A model generated the notes under the pieces. It did no database searches and was not told the DNA's origin. It saw nothing but the letters and a program-made list of their open reading frames with translations. A program made the position numbers and the translations under genes. From assembly GCA_017476605.1 (NCBI GenBank), contig JAFUZM010000141.1:1-40429 (forward strand): DNA of 40,429 nucleotides. Direction: 5' to 3'. Every line of letters starts with the position of its first letter. Position 1 is the first letter of the stretch. Source of the DNA: Clostridia bacterium (lineage in GTDB: Bacteria; Bacillota; Clostridia; Christensenellales; Aristaeellaceae). This document shows positions 23,565 through 31,740 of this stretch, in pieces.

Positions 23565-24541
23565 GATACGCACCGTCCTTGCTTTACTTGATGATCAAAA
23601 ATTTTGTTGATGTCGTATACGATGGCACACGGCTCCTCGCCATAGATGCGCTTGGTCGTTTCCTGTTTTTCATTCCAGCGTACATCCTCAATCGCACCGT
23701 CACTGCCCTTTTTCTGATTCTTGGGGCCGTCACCGGGATGGGGCTGCCTGCGTTTCCACACAATGCGTCCCTGGTCATCCGTCTGTTGCCAGTTGTTGAA
23801 AGGCGGATCCTCCCGAGGCACACCCTCTGCGCCATGGAGCACCGCCTGGCAGTTGTCGTAGAGTTTCCTCACGATCTCCGTCTCTGCCTTGCCCGGTCCT
23901 CCCCATACAGCATCGTAATCCTTGCGATACGGCAGGAGCTTTTCACTGAGCCTTGCCCAGTTTTCCACTGTGGTGTTAATAGGCTTACCAAAGGGCATTC
24001 CGTATTCGTCTCCGGTAAACAGAAGACGGCCCACCTTATCAAGGATCACAATGCTGCCCACAGCATGATCCGGCATTTTAAAGACCAGAAGGTCGCGCCC
24101 CTTGAGAGGAATGGTGTCGCCATCCTCTACAATCTGGACCTCATAATTTCTCGGGAAATAAATCCCGTCAAAGCTTGGGAATGGCTGGGTTGCCAGTGGA
24201 ACGGACTCCGCCGCCATGTAGGCCAGATCGAAATAGCCGTCGTTTGCAGTATGGTCGAAATGATGATGGGTATTGATAATACGGGGCACATCACAGCCAA
24301 TCAGATTTTTGCAGTATTCCCGGATATTACCCGCACCGCAGCCGCTGTCGATCAGGATGGCATCGCCATCCTCGCCCTCAAGCAGATAGGAAAAGTCCCC
24401 GTCAGAGAGAATCTGCCAGGTCTTTGGTGCGATTTCTTTGGCCCGGTAATATGGCTCGCTCATGGGCGTGCGGTTGCCCTCCTCGTCCTCCAGCAGGATG
24501 TTGCTTTTGCTGGAAAAATCAAATGGTTTTACATCGCTCAT
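23561..24541 (-). CDS. Metallo-beta-lactamase-fold hydrolase
   Basis: A 326-residue protein starting at ATG 24541 (MSDVKPFDFSS); the longer in-frame start at 24580 lacks a ribosome binding site. The di-metal signature HxHxDH is THHHFDH (His92, His94, Asp96, His97). The later ligands are probably in MPDHAVG (His) and FTGDEYG (Asp). No signal peptide is seen, so it is cytoplasmic. It lies 120 bp downstream of the importer's last ATPase gene and overlaps the amidohydrolase start by 4 bp. This suggests that both hydrolases act on the imported substrate. The exact reaction is unknown; esters, lactones, thioesters and amides are possible in this fold. Confidence 0.88.
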   Translation of the reverse strand: MSDVKPFDFSSKSNILLEDEEGNRTPMSEPYYRAKEIAPKTWQILSDGDFSYLLEGEDGDAILIDSGCGAGNIREYCKNLIGCDVPRIINTHHHFDHTANDGYFDLAYMAAESVPLATQPFPSFDGIYFPRNYEVQIVEDGDTIPLKGRDLLVFKMPDHAVGSIVILDKVGRLLFTGDEYGMPFGKPINTTVENWARLSEKLLPYRKDYDAVWGGPGKAETEIVRKLYDNCQAVLHGAEGVPREDPPFNNWQQTDDQGRIVWKRRQPHPGDGPKNQKKGSDGAIEDVRWNEKQETTKRIYGEEPCAIVYDINKIFDHQVKQGRCVS

Positions 24542-24567
24542 GGTCTTGTCCTCGTCTTTCAAAAACT

Positions 24568-24607
24568 CAGGGGAAACCATTCTTGAAGCAAAAATGGTTC
24601 CCCCCTG
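24568..24607. promoter_or_regulatory. Intercistronic hairpin before the metallo-beta-lactamase-fold gene
   Basis: CAGGGG and AACCATT (24568-24581) pair with AATGGTT and CCCCTG (24593-24607) across a small internal loop. There is no T-run, so it may be a processing or stability element inside the operon. Confidence 0.3.
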
Positions 24608-24661
24608 CTCCCTTCCGGAAAAGCCTGGGAAGGGTCAGGAAATGCGCTTTCTCAAAGCGAA

Positions 24662-25630
24662 TCAGAGAATATCCTGATTCAGTTCTCTGGCCCGGCAGCA
24701 GGAAATGTAGTGATTCGGAAGGATTTCCTCCAGCTGCTGAGGCTGTTTGCAGGCATCCGTCGCATAGGGGCAGCGGGCGGCAAAGCGGCAGCCCGGCTTG
24801 GGATCAATGGGGCTGGTGATTTCGCCCTGCAGCTTGATGCGCTCATGCGGATGGTCGATATCCGTGCTGGGGATGGCCGACAGCAGAGCCTTCGTATACG
24901 GATGCAGCGGCTTTTTGAACAGCTCCTTGGCGGGGCTGGTTTCAACCAGCTGCCCAAGGTACATGACGCAGATGTCATCGCTGATATGGCGCACAACGCT
25001 CAGGTCATGGGTGACGAACATGTAGGTGAGTCCCTGCTTTTCCTGCAGGTCCTGCAGCAGGTTCAATACCTGGGCCTGAATGCTGACGTCAAGCGCGCTC
25101 ACCGGCTCGTCGCACACGATGAAATCCGGGTTCAGGCTGAGTGCCCGGGCAATGCCCACGCGCTGACGGCGACCGCCGTCCAGCTCATGGGGATAGGCGT
25201 GACGCAGACGCTCATCAATACCTACCAGCTTCATCAGCTCGTCGGTCTTCTGGTCGATCTCGTCCCGTGTCTTGTACCGCTTACACAGCTTTAAGGGCTC
25301 ACGGATCACGTCCTCCACCGTCTGACGGGGATTGAGAGAGGAATACGGATCCTGGAAAACGATCTGCATCTTCTCGTTGATCTCATGCATCTGCTTTTTG
25401 TCCACATGGGTAATGTCTTTGCCATTCATGAAAATCTGCCCGTCGGTGGACTCGAGAAGATGGATGATGGTGCGGCCCAGTGTACTCTTGCCGCAGCCGG
25501 ACTCACCGACCACGCCCATGGTCTTTCCCTTCTCAATCTTGAAGGAGATGTCATCCACAGCGTGCAGTGTGCCCTTGGGGGTGTTGAAATACTTTTTGAG
25601 GTGCTTGACCTCGATCATCGGCGTGCTCAT
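24662..25630 (-). CDS. Peptide-type ABC importer ATPase, DppF/OppF-like
   Basis: A 322-residue ATPase with Walker A GESGCGKS (42-49), signature region LDGGRRQRVGIARAL (150-164), Walker B IVCDEP (171-176) and the C-terminal oligopeptide-transporter domain with CRFAARCPYATDAC. The signature has Asp151 where most ABC proteins have Ser, a variant found in some DppF-type ATPases. Its ATG overlaps the stop of the DppD-like gene (ATGA). It pairs with that ATPase to energise the importer on the cytoplasmic face of the membrane. Confidence 0.94.
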   Translation of the reverse strand: MSTPMIEVKHLKKYFNTPKGTLHAVDDISFKIEKGKTMGVVGESGCGKSTLGRTIIHLLESTDGQIFMNGKDITHVDKKQMHEINEKMQIVFQDPYSSLNPRQTVEDVIREPLKLCKRYKTRDEIDQKTDELMKLVGIDERLRHAYPHELDGGRRQRVGIARALSLNPDFIVCDEPVSALDVSIQAQVLNLLQDLQEKQGLTYMFVTHDLSVVRHISDDICVMYLGQLVETSPAKELFKKPLHPYTKALLSAIPSTDIDHPHERIKLQGEITSPIDPKPGCRFAARCPYATDACKQPQQLEEILPNHYISCCRARELNQDIL

Positions 25631-26625
25631 TTCCGGGCCTCCTTTTCCTTGGCAATTTCAGCCAGGCGGCAGCAGCGGCACATATGGCCTCCGCCGATAT
25701 CCTTAAGCTCAATGTGATCCTTCTTGCATTCTTCGGTGGCATAGGGACAGCGGGGATGGAAGGCACATCCCTTGGGCAGATCAGCGGGGTTCGGCGGCAG
25801 GCCCTCAATCGGCGAAAGCCGCTCCACATCGCTGTTCAGATCCGGCAGCGAGCCAAACAGGCCAATGGTATATGGATACTGGGGATTGTGGAAGATCTGC
25901 TCCTTTGTGCCGTATTCCATGATCTCACCGGCGTAGATGACCGCCACCGTATCACAGACTTCGGCCACAATGCCAAGGTCATGTGTGATCATGATCATGG
26001 AGGTATTGAGCTTCTGCTTGAGGTCATTGATCATATCAAGGACCTGTGCCTGGATGGTCACGTCCAGAGCGGTGGTGGGCTCATCAGCCAGCAGGAGCGT
26101 CGGACTGCAGGCCAGCGCCATGGCGATAACCACGCGCTGTTTCATGCCGCCGGAGAACTGATGCGGATATTCATAGTACCGCTCACCCGGGATACCGACC
26201 ATCTCAAGCATCTTCTTGGCCTTTTCCGTAGCCTCATGCTTTCCGCAGTGTTCATGCAGATGAATGACCTCGGCAATCTGCTCACCGACGCGCATAATGG
26301 GATTGAGCGCAGTCATGGGGTCCTGGAAAATCATGCTGATTTCCTTGCCCCGGATCCGCTGCATTTCCTCTTCCCGGATGCGCAGCAGATCCTTGCCCTC
26401 AAATTCGATTTCGCCATTGGGCACGCGGGCCGGGGGCTCCGGCAGTATGCGCAGAATCGCCCTTGCAATGGAGGTTTTGCCGGCGCCGGTTTCGCCGACC
26501 AGTCCGATGGTCTTTCCTTTTTCAAGATCGAAAGAAACGTGATTGACGGCGTGGATGACCTCGCCCTCGGAGGTGTACTCCACGGACAGGTTTTTGACGG
26601 ACAAAAGGACATCTTTATTTGCCAT
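25627..26625 (-). CDS. Peptide-type ABC importer ATPase, DppD/OppD-like
   Basis: A 332-residue ATPase with Walker A GETGAGKT (44-51), signature FSGGMKQRV (157-165), Walker B LLLADEP (177-183) and the C-terminal CAFHPRCPYATEEC motif of oligopeptide-transporter ATPases. The start has a GGAGG site, 16 bp after the stop of the DppC-like gene. It is the partner of the DppF-like ATPase. Confidence 0.94.
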   Translation of the reverse strand: MANKDVLLSVKNLSVEYTSEGEVIHAVNHVSFDLEKGKTIGLVGETGAGKTSIARAILRILPEPPARVPNGEIEFEGKDLLRIREEEMQRIRGKEISMIFQDPMTALNPIMRVGEQIAEVIHLHEHCGKHEATEKAKKMLEMVGIPGERYYEYPHQFSGGMKQRVVIAMALACSPTLLLADEPTTALDVTIQAQVLDMINDLKQKLNTSMIMITHDLGIVAEVCDTVAVIYAGEIMEYGTKEQIFHNPQYPYTIGLFGSLPDLNSDVERLSPIEGLPPNPADLPKGCAFHPRCPYATEECKKDHIELKDIGGGHMCRCCRLAEIAKEKEARK

Positions 26626-26641
26626 GGGGATTCCTCCTTCC

Positions 26642-27520
26642 TTAATTCTTCAGTTTCGGGTCCATGGCATCGCGCAGACCGTCGCCCAGCATATTGAGGC
26701 ACAGCACGACGATCATGATGGCCAGGCCGGGGAAGATGCACAGGTGCGGATACTTGGTAATCATGGACTTACCCTCGCTCAGCATTGCGCCCCATTCCGG
26801 CGTCGGCGGCTGGACACCCAGGCCAATGTAGGAAAGGGAGGCCGCCTGGAGAATCGTGTTGCCGATGCCCATGGTGACCGAGACGATGACCGGAGCGATG
26901 GAGTTGGGCAGAATGTGAGAGGTAATGACCCGCCACTTGGAGCAGTTGATCTTTTCCGCTGCCTCAATGTATTCCTGCTTGCGAACCGTCAGAATGGAGC
27001 CGCGGAGCAGACGCACCGTCATGGGGATACCACCGATGGACAGGGCCAGGATGGTATTTCCGATTCCGCTTCCAAGTGCTGCGGAAATGGCGATGGAAAG
27101 CAGCATGCCCGGGATGGCCTGGATAATATCCAGTATGCGCATCACGATGTTGTCCACCTTACCGCCGTAATAGCCGACCAGTGAACCCAGTAACACGCCA
27201 ACCAATGTGGAAACCAGGGTGCTCATGAGGCCCAGCCAGAGAGACGCCCGTGCACCGTACATGATACGGGAGAGAATGTCACGGCCCATGCCGTCACAGC
27301 CGAACCAGTGCTGCGCACTGGGAAGTGCATAGCGGTCTGCCTTGCTGGTCTTGGCATAGTTATAGGGGGTGATGTAAGGCGAAAGAATGGCCATGAGGAT
27401 GAGCAGCAACAGGACAACCAAGCCAACCATGGCGACTTTGTTTTTGCGAAGGCGGTGCATCACCTGGCCAAACTGGCCCTGACGGCGATTGCGAACGCCG
27501 GCATCAATGGCTTTCTGCAT
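26642..27520 (-). CDS. Peptide-type ABC importer permease, DppC/OppC-like
   Basis: A 292-residue permease. It has the N-terminal OppC-type segment and first helix (MVGLVVLLLLILMAIL), the linker SAQHWFGCDGMGRDILSRIMYGARASL typical of DppC, and the EAA loop IEAAEKINCSKWRVITSHILPN. The C-terminus is WGAMLSEGK...GDGLRDAMDPKLKN, as in the family. An AGGAGG site overlaps the stop of the DppB-like gene. Confidence 0.94.
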   Translation of the reverse strand: MQKAIDAGVRNRRQGQFGQVMHRLRKNKVAMVGLVVLLLLILMAILSPYITPYNYAKTSKADRYALPSAQHWFGCDGMGRDILSRIMYGARASLWLGLMSTLVSTLVGVLLGSLVGYYGGKVDNIVMRILDIIQAIPGMLLSIAISAALGSGIGNTILALSIGGIPMTVRLLRGSILTVRKQEYIEAAEKINCSKWRVITSHILPNSIAPVIVSVTMGIGNTILQAASLSYIGLGVQPPTPEWGAMLSEGKSMITKYPHLCIFPGLAIMIVVLCLNMLGDGLRDAMDPKLKN

Positions 27521-27523
27521 AGC

Positions 27524-28495
27524 TTAGGCGCCTCCTTTCGCGGTATTCTTAATCTTCTTTTTGCCTTCATACTGCGCCTTGATGCGCGGATCCACGAAGG
27601 CATACACGATATCCACCAGCAGCATGATCAGGCTGAAAATGAGGCCCAGAATCAGGACGCCGCCCATAACGACGGGATAGTCGCGGCTGTTGATGGCGTC
27701 GGTCATGTACCGGCCAACGCCCGGGATGGCGAACACGTTTTCAATGATAACGGTGCCGCCCAGCATCATGCCCATGCCGTTGCCGACGATGGTGATGATG
27801 GGGATCAGGGCATTGGGCAGTGCATGCTTGAACAGCACGGTTCTGCTGTTGAGGCCCTTGGCTTTGGCCGTAATGATGTAATCCGAACGGATGACCTCCA
27901 GCATGGAGGAGCGGGTGTGACGCGCCTGAGACGCGATACCTGCAAAGGAGTTGGCAATGCAGGGCAGGATGAATGAGGCGATGCCATTGGATACGCCGCT
28001 GGTGGGCAGCCATCCAAGGTTCACCGCGAAAATCAGAACCAGCATCAGGGCCAGCCAGAAGGCCGGAATGCTGACGCCCACCAGTGCGAGGAACATGCTG
28101 ACGCGGTCCCATACGCCGTTATGATGGGTCGCCGCCATGATGCCAAGCGGCGTGCCGATGAATACCTGCAGCGCCATACACAGAAGAGCAATGACCAGGG
28201 TGTACTGCATGCGCTCCATCAGGCCGGCAAACACGGAGGTGCCGAACTTGTAGGAGGTGCCCAGGTCAAACTTGATAAAGGTCTGGTACAGATACCGTCC
28301 CAGGCGGACGATGTACGGATCATTGAGGCCCATTTCCTCGCGCTTGGCGGCCAGCTCCACTGCCGTGGCACTGGGGCCCAGCAGGCTCTGCGCCGGATCG
28401 CCGGGACAGATGTACATGATGGAGAAGATCAGGATTGCAATGCCCAGCATGACCGGGATCATCCAGAGCAATCGCTTTCCGATATATCTGATCAT
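27524..28495 (-). CDS. Peptide-type ABC importer permease, DppB/OppB-like
   Basis: A 323-residue permease. It begins MIRYIGKRLLWMIPVMLGIAILIFS, with CPGDPAQSLLGPSAT following, both standard DppB features. The EAA loop is ITAKAKGLNSRTVLFKHALPNALIP and the C-terminus is YAFVDPRIKAQYEGKKK. AGGAG lies 9 nt before the start. A terminator-like hairpin at 28528-28558 separates it from the binding-protein gene, which should lower permease levels relative to the binding protein. Confidence 0.95.
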   Translation of the reverse strand: MIRYIGKRLLWMIPVMLGIAILIFSIMYICPGDPAQSLLGPSATAVELAAKREEMGLNDPYIVRLGRYLYQTFIKFDLGTSYKFGTSVFAGLMERMQYTLVIALLCMALQVFIGTPLGIMAATHHNGVWDRVSMFLALVGVSIPAFWLALMLVLIFAVNLGWLPTSGVSNGIASFILPCIANSFAGIASQARHTRSSMLEVIRSDYIITAKAKGLNSRTVLFKHALPNALIPIITIVGNGMGMMLGGTVIIENVFAIPGVGRYMTDAINSRDYPVVMGGVLILGLIFSLIMLLVDIVYAFVDPRIKAQYEGKKKIKNTAKGGA

Positions 28496-28527
28496 AAAGC
28501 GGTTCTCCTCTCGGTTGGTTTAGAAAA

Positions 28528-28558
28528 GAGCGCTGCGGCTACGTTTGCCGCAGCGCTC
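28528..28558 (-). terminator. Internal terminator between the binding-protein and permease genes
   Basis: A 12-bp perfect stem, GAGCGCTGCGGC / GCCGCAGCGCTC, with a 7-nt loop is followed on the minus strand by TTTTCT. It lies after the second in-frame stop (28592) of the binding-protein reading frame. Partial read-through to the DppB-like gene is expected. Confidence 0.8.
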
Positions 28559-28708
28559 TCCTGTTTTTCATTTACGCTGGTTTCGTTTGAATCAATATTC
28601 GCAGGCACCGGGCAGAATCTGTCCACGGAAGCAGGTTGCAGCCTTGGAAACAACGGTGGTATGGGCCAGGTTGTTGACCTTGGATACGAGGCCGTATTCA
28701 TAGCACTG

Positions 28709-30103
28709 CTACTTCAGATACTGATGGAACGCATCCATGTTCTCGGGGGAGTTGTCGTTGACAGCCGCCTCAATCAGGGACTGGAGGGTCTCATCTGCCA
28801 CATGGCCGACGGTCTTGCCGTAGACCTGATCGCGGGCATCCAGAGTGAGCTTCCACACGTTGGTCAGCAGGTTGGAGGATCCGCCTTCGTCCAGCATGAT
28901 GTCCCACTCGCCGGAGTTCTTCTCGTCGTATTTGTAGGTGCCAAACAGGGCATTGTCATAGCCGATCAGCTCAACATTGATGCCGAAATCGCCGAGTGCG
29001 GCCTGGATGGTGGTGACGATCTTGGTGTTGTCATCTGCAACGTTGTAGAGCAGACGATAGGTCTTGCCGGCAACGCCTGCTTCGTCGATGAGCGCCTGAG
29101 CCTTGTCATAGTCATACTCGTAGTATTCCTCGTCGTTCCATTTCTCGACGAAATCCGGATACTTGTTGTTGCCGATGGTCTTGGCATGATAGCCGATGCC
29201 GTCGAATGCGAACGCGATGATGTCCTCTACGTCTACGGCATAGGAGATCGCCTGGCGCTCTGCAGCGCTCGGGATGGAGTCATAGTTGTAAATCAGGTAC
29301 TTGGTGGTGTTGTCGGGAATCTGGGTCACGTCAAAGCCTTCGACGCCCATGAAATCAGAGATGTAGGAGCCGTCGATCGCAGCAGAGATGTCGATTTCCT
29401 TGGTCTTGAGAGCATTCACAAGCTGTACCGGATCAGGGATGATCTTGAAGGTGATTTCATCCACGTTGTGCTTGGAGGTGCCGACAACCAGTTCGTCCTT
29501 CTGCCAATAGTTTTCGTTGCGCTTATAGGTGATGGCGGAGCCGGTCTTGTAGTCAACAACCTGATAGGGGCTGGTGGTAATGGGATCGGTTGCCATCTTG
29601 TCAGCAGAAGCCTCATAGGCAGCCTGGGTAACGATGGGGCATTCCATAAGGAGAGACTCAAGATCGCCGGCAGCCAGAGCGGTGAAGTGGAAACGGGCCA
29701 CATAATCGCTGAGAACCTCAACGCTGTCCACGGAGCTCAGCTTGGGCAGGTTGCCATCCGCCTTCGCGGTGTCAAAGCAGAACTTGATGTCACTCGCGGT
29801 CAGCTTGTTGCCGGCCTGATCCACGATGTAATCATAGATCTCAACGTCGTAGGTCAGATCGTCAACAGGGGTCAGTTCCTTCATCAGGCATCCGACGAAA
29901 TTGTCGCCGTCTTTAACCATCAGCATTTCGTAGGTGGTGAACAGGATACCAATGCGGCCAAGGCCCATGCCCTGGAAAGGCCCGATGTTGCCGGGATCGC
30001 CGGCAAGGCCAACGACAACGGACGCGCCCTGATCAGCAGATGCGAAACTTGCCATGGCCAAAACCATAATCAGAGCCAGAACCAAAGATAAGAACTTTTT
30101 CAT
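28709..30103 (-). CDS. Family-5 peptide-type solute-binding protein, with an in-frame amber codon near its C-terminus
   Basis: A 464-residue reading to TAG (28711-28709). The signal peptide MKKFLSLVLALIMVLAMASFASA has no lipobox cysteine. The mature protein shows the family-5 markers GLGRIGILFTTYEMLM, LTASDIKFCFDTAK, SPYQVVDYKTGSAITYKRNENYW and RQAISYAVDVEDI. After the TAG the same frame continues for 38 codons, starting QCYEYGLVSKVNNL and ending FRGQILPGACEY, to TGA at 28594-28592. It stays open with protein-like composition right up to the terminator, and would give 503 residues, closer to the family's usual length. A GAG-to-TAG or CAG-to-TAG change is the simplest explanation. The ligand may be a peptide or another small solute. 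Confidence 0.88.
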   Translation of the reverse strand: MKKFLSLVLALIMVLAMASFASADQGASVVVGLAGDPGNIGPFQGMGLGRIGILFTTYEMLMVKDGDNFVGCLMKELTPVDDLTYDVEIYDYIVDQAGNKLTASDIKFCFDTAKADGNLPKLSSVDSVEVLSDYVARFHFTALAAGDLESLLMECPIVTQAAYEASADKMATDPITTSPYQVVDYKTGSAITYKRNENYWQKDELVVGTSKHNVDEITFKIIPDPVQLVNALKTKEIDISAAIDGSYISDFMGVEGFDVTQIPDNTTKYLIYNYDSIPSAAERQAISYAVDVEDIIAFAFDGIGYHAKTIGNNKYPDFVEKWNDEEYYEYDYDKAQALIDEAGVAGKTYRLLYNVADDNTKIVTTIQAALGDFGINVELIGYDNALFGTYKYDEKNSGEWDIMLDEGGSSNLLTNVWKLTLDARDQVYGKTVGHVADETLQSLIEAAVNDNSPENMDAFHQYLK

Positions 30104-30201
30104 GAGGAAACCTTCCTTTCTTTATTATAGCGAAGCACCATTTCAGTGCTCATGCCCTTAGTGAATTCCTCGCAACCAGGGTCGGTTGCTTTTGTGACTT
30201 T

Positions 30202-30230
30202 AGTATAATAATTTCGTTAAGCCGGATCAA
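30202..30230 (-). promoter_or_regulatory. Promoter of the peptide-type importer operon
   Basis: On the minus strand TTGATC (30230-30225) and TATACT (30207-30202) are separated by 17 bp, about 100 bp upstream of the binding-protein start. The -35 box lies 4 bp from a 26-bp dyad. Confidence 0.7.
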
Positions 30231-30234
30231 ACCG

Positions 30235-30260
30235 TTTTTCGTGGTTATTGTCGCGAAAAA
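30235..30260. promoter_or_regulatory. Putative LysR operator upstream of the importer operon (site 1)
   Basis: TTTTTCGTG-N8-CGCGAAAAA is an inverted repeat with one mismatch. The same architecture and position relative to the -35 box recurs at 31596-31621, beside a LysR gene. A 23-bp segment covering the right arm (30247-30269) matches 31608-31630 at 19 of 23 bases. Confidence 0.65.
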
Positions 30261-30268
30261 TGGGATAA

Positions 30269-31501
30269 TCATTGTCTCAGCAGTGCGGCTGCCTCTTTGA
30301 CCAGCAGTTCAGCCGCCCCTGGGGCAAAGGGCGAATTGATCGCCTCATACATATACCGGTCATACGCGCTCTGATCGGCCATATATTTGGCTCCGCCGTT
30401 GACCATGGTCGCCACCAGCGTCACCGGATAGGTGCTGAATGCCTGAAGCTGCCTGAGCGTCGGGTAGGTCAGCTCAGGTCTCACCCCGATAATGGCCAGA
30501 TCCCCCAGTGCAAAGAGTTCGATGGTCTGTTCCTTTTCCCCCTCCAGTTCCCATGCACAGGAATGGGTGGGTCTCAGCTCCCGCAGATTGCGGTTCATTT
30601 TCTTGGCCGGTGCATAGAAGGGACGGAAGGCCGTCCGGACCGTTCCCTCAAGTGTCCTGCCGTCTTTTTCCAAAGCGGTCAGTGTCTCCTCCGCCAATGT
30701 CTTCCCCAGCGTCTCCGCCAGAGGGATTCCGGCCTCATGGAGATCAATTTCGGCATAGCCGTTTTGCCCATCCGGAGCGTATCCCTTCGCCCGTTTGATG
30801 GGCGCCTGATCTCCCGCCGCGCCGATCATGAACATCACGGCAGCGCCAGGAAACTGCTTTTCGAGTTCAGCACAGGCAATCCCCGCCAGATCTCCGGATA
30901 CGCATTTACCCTCTGCCGCACCGGTACCATCCAGGATGGAGGACTGCACATTGGCGTGGAGCAGCAGCGCCTTGACCTGCTCTCCCTGTGTCACCTTAAG
31001 CACACTCAGCGTTTTGTCGCTGGGACCGCTTCCGCCGCAGCCGATCCACCAGCCCTCAGGCAGCTCGATGTCCCGGCTGGCAATCACACTGCTTTCGCCC
31101 TGATACAAACGTAGCTCGCTCTCCGCTGCCTCCTGCTTGGCCTGCCAGGCTGCCGCGCGGATGGCGTCGTACAGCGTCCGCTGCAGCATCGTGCGCTTTT
31201 CCTTCTCTTCCTCTGTTTTAATGGCAACATCCGGCAGGATATGCGGCGCAGAAAACGTATGTGTTGCCGCTACCCACACCTGTGATTTCCCAATGTCCAG
31301 CAGGATCGCCGTTTCCTTCTTAATTCGCGCACATTCCTCATCCGTAAGTGAGGTCATTTCAATGGACACCAGTGCGAACGGACAAGCCTCCGCAATGTAC
31401 AGCACCCGTACATGGAGAGGATGTACCTCCCTCACAAATCCCTCTGTCGGGAAAAAACCTGCAGGAAACTCCATTTGGGAGCGTCCAATTCCAATTTTCA
31501 A
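30269..31501 (-). CDS. Neutral/alkaline ceramidase-like protein (catalytic domain only)
   Basis: A 410-residue protein. The TTG at 31501 is chosen because AGGAGG lies 8 nt before it; upstream ATG codons have no ribosome binding site. It resembles the N-terminal part of neutral ceramidases (PF04734): ALVSIEMTSLTDEECARIKKE, WVAATHTFSAPHILPD, FMIGAAGDQAPIK and ATMVNGGAKYMADQSAYD. Characterised ceramidases are about 650-750 residues and secreted. This one lacks a signal peptide and the C-terminal domain, so it is probably a cytoplasmic hydrolase with a different substrate. It is divergent from a LysR gene and its promoter carries the 26-bp dyad. Confidence 0.8.
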   Translation of the reverse strand: MKIGIGRSQMEFPAGFFPTEGFVREVHPLHVRVLYIAEACPFALVSIEMTSLTDEECARIKKETAILLDIGKSQVWVAATHTFSAPHILPDVAIKTEEEKEKRTMLQRTLYDAIRAAAWQAKQEAAESELRLYQGESSVIASRDIELPEGWWIGCGGSGPSDKTLSVLKVTQGEQVKALLLHANVQSSILDGTGAAEGKCVSGDLAGIACAELEKQFPGAAVMFMIGAAGDQAPIKRAKGYAPDGQNGYAEIDLHEAGIPLAETLGKTLAEETLTALEKDGRTLEGTVRTAFRPFYAPAKKMNRNLRELRPTHSCAWELEGEKEQTIELFALGDLAIIGVRPELTYPTLRQLQAFSTYPVTLVATMVNGGAKYMADQSAYDRYMYEAINSPFAPGAAELLVKEAAALLRQ

Positions 31502-31561
31502 TGTCACCGCCTCCTGCATACTTGTTTCATTAGGTATACGATAAAGATTACCGACAGGAAA

Positions 31562-31591
31562 ATTATACCGGGAGCCGTTTTTAGAAATCAA
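31562..31591 (-). promoter_or_regulatory. Promoter of the ceramidase-like gene
   Basis: On the minus strand TTGATT (31591-31586) and TATAAT (31567-31562) are separated by 18 bp, about 60 bp upstream of the TTG start. Confidence 0.65.
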
Positions 31592-31595
31592 ATCG

Positions 31596-31621
31596 TTTTT
31601 TGCATCCATTGTTGCAAAAAA
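31596..31621. promoter_or_regulatory. Putative LysR operator in the divergent control region (site 2)
   Basis: TTTTTTGCA-N8-TGCAAAAAA has perfect 9-bp arms. It lies 4 bp upstream of the ceramidase gene's -35 box and 47 bp upstream of the LysR gene's own -35 box. It shares arm sequence, spacer length and -35 distance with site 1 at 30235. Confidence 0.7.
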
Positions 31622-31668
31622 TGAGACAATTCACCATTGTCTGTATCTCCCCCTCCGTTTTTAGACAA

Positions 31669-31697
31669 TTGACATTTTCTCTCTTTCGCGGTACAAT
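31669..31697 (+). promoter_or_regulatory. Promoter of the LysR gene at 31741
   Basis: TTGACA (31669-31674), a 17-bp spacer and TACAAT (31692-31697) form a near-consensus promoter. AAAGGAGG precedes the TTG start. Confidence 0.75.
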
Positions 31698-31740
31698 TCG
31701 TATAAAAACCGGCATGTTGCACAAAAAAGGAGGTGTCTTC

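Noticed and set aside
28121-30091. Long open frame (656 codons) on the plus strand
   Set aside because: It lies antisense to the binding-protein and DppB-like genes, which have signal peptides, motifs and ribosome binding sites; it shows no family features.
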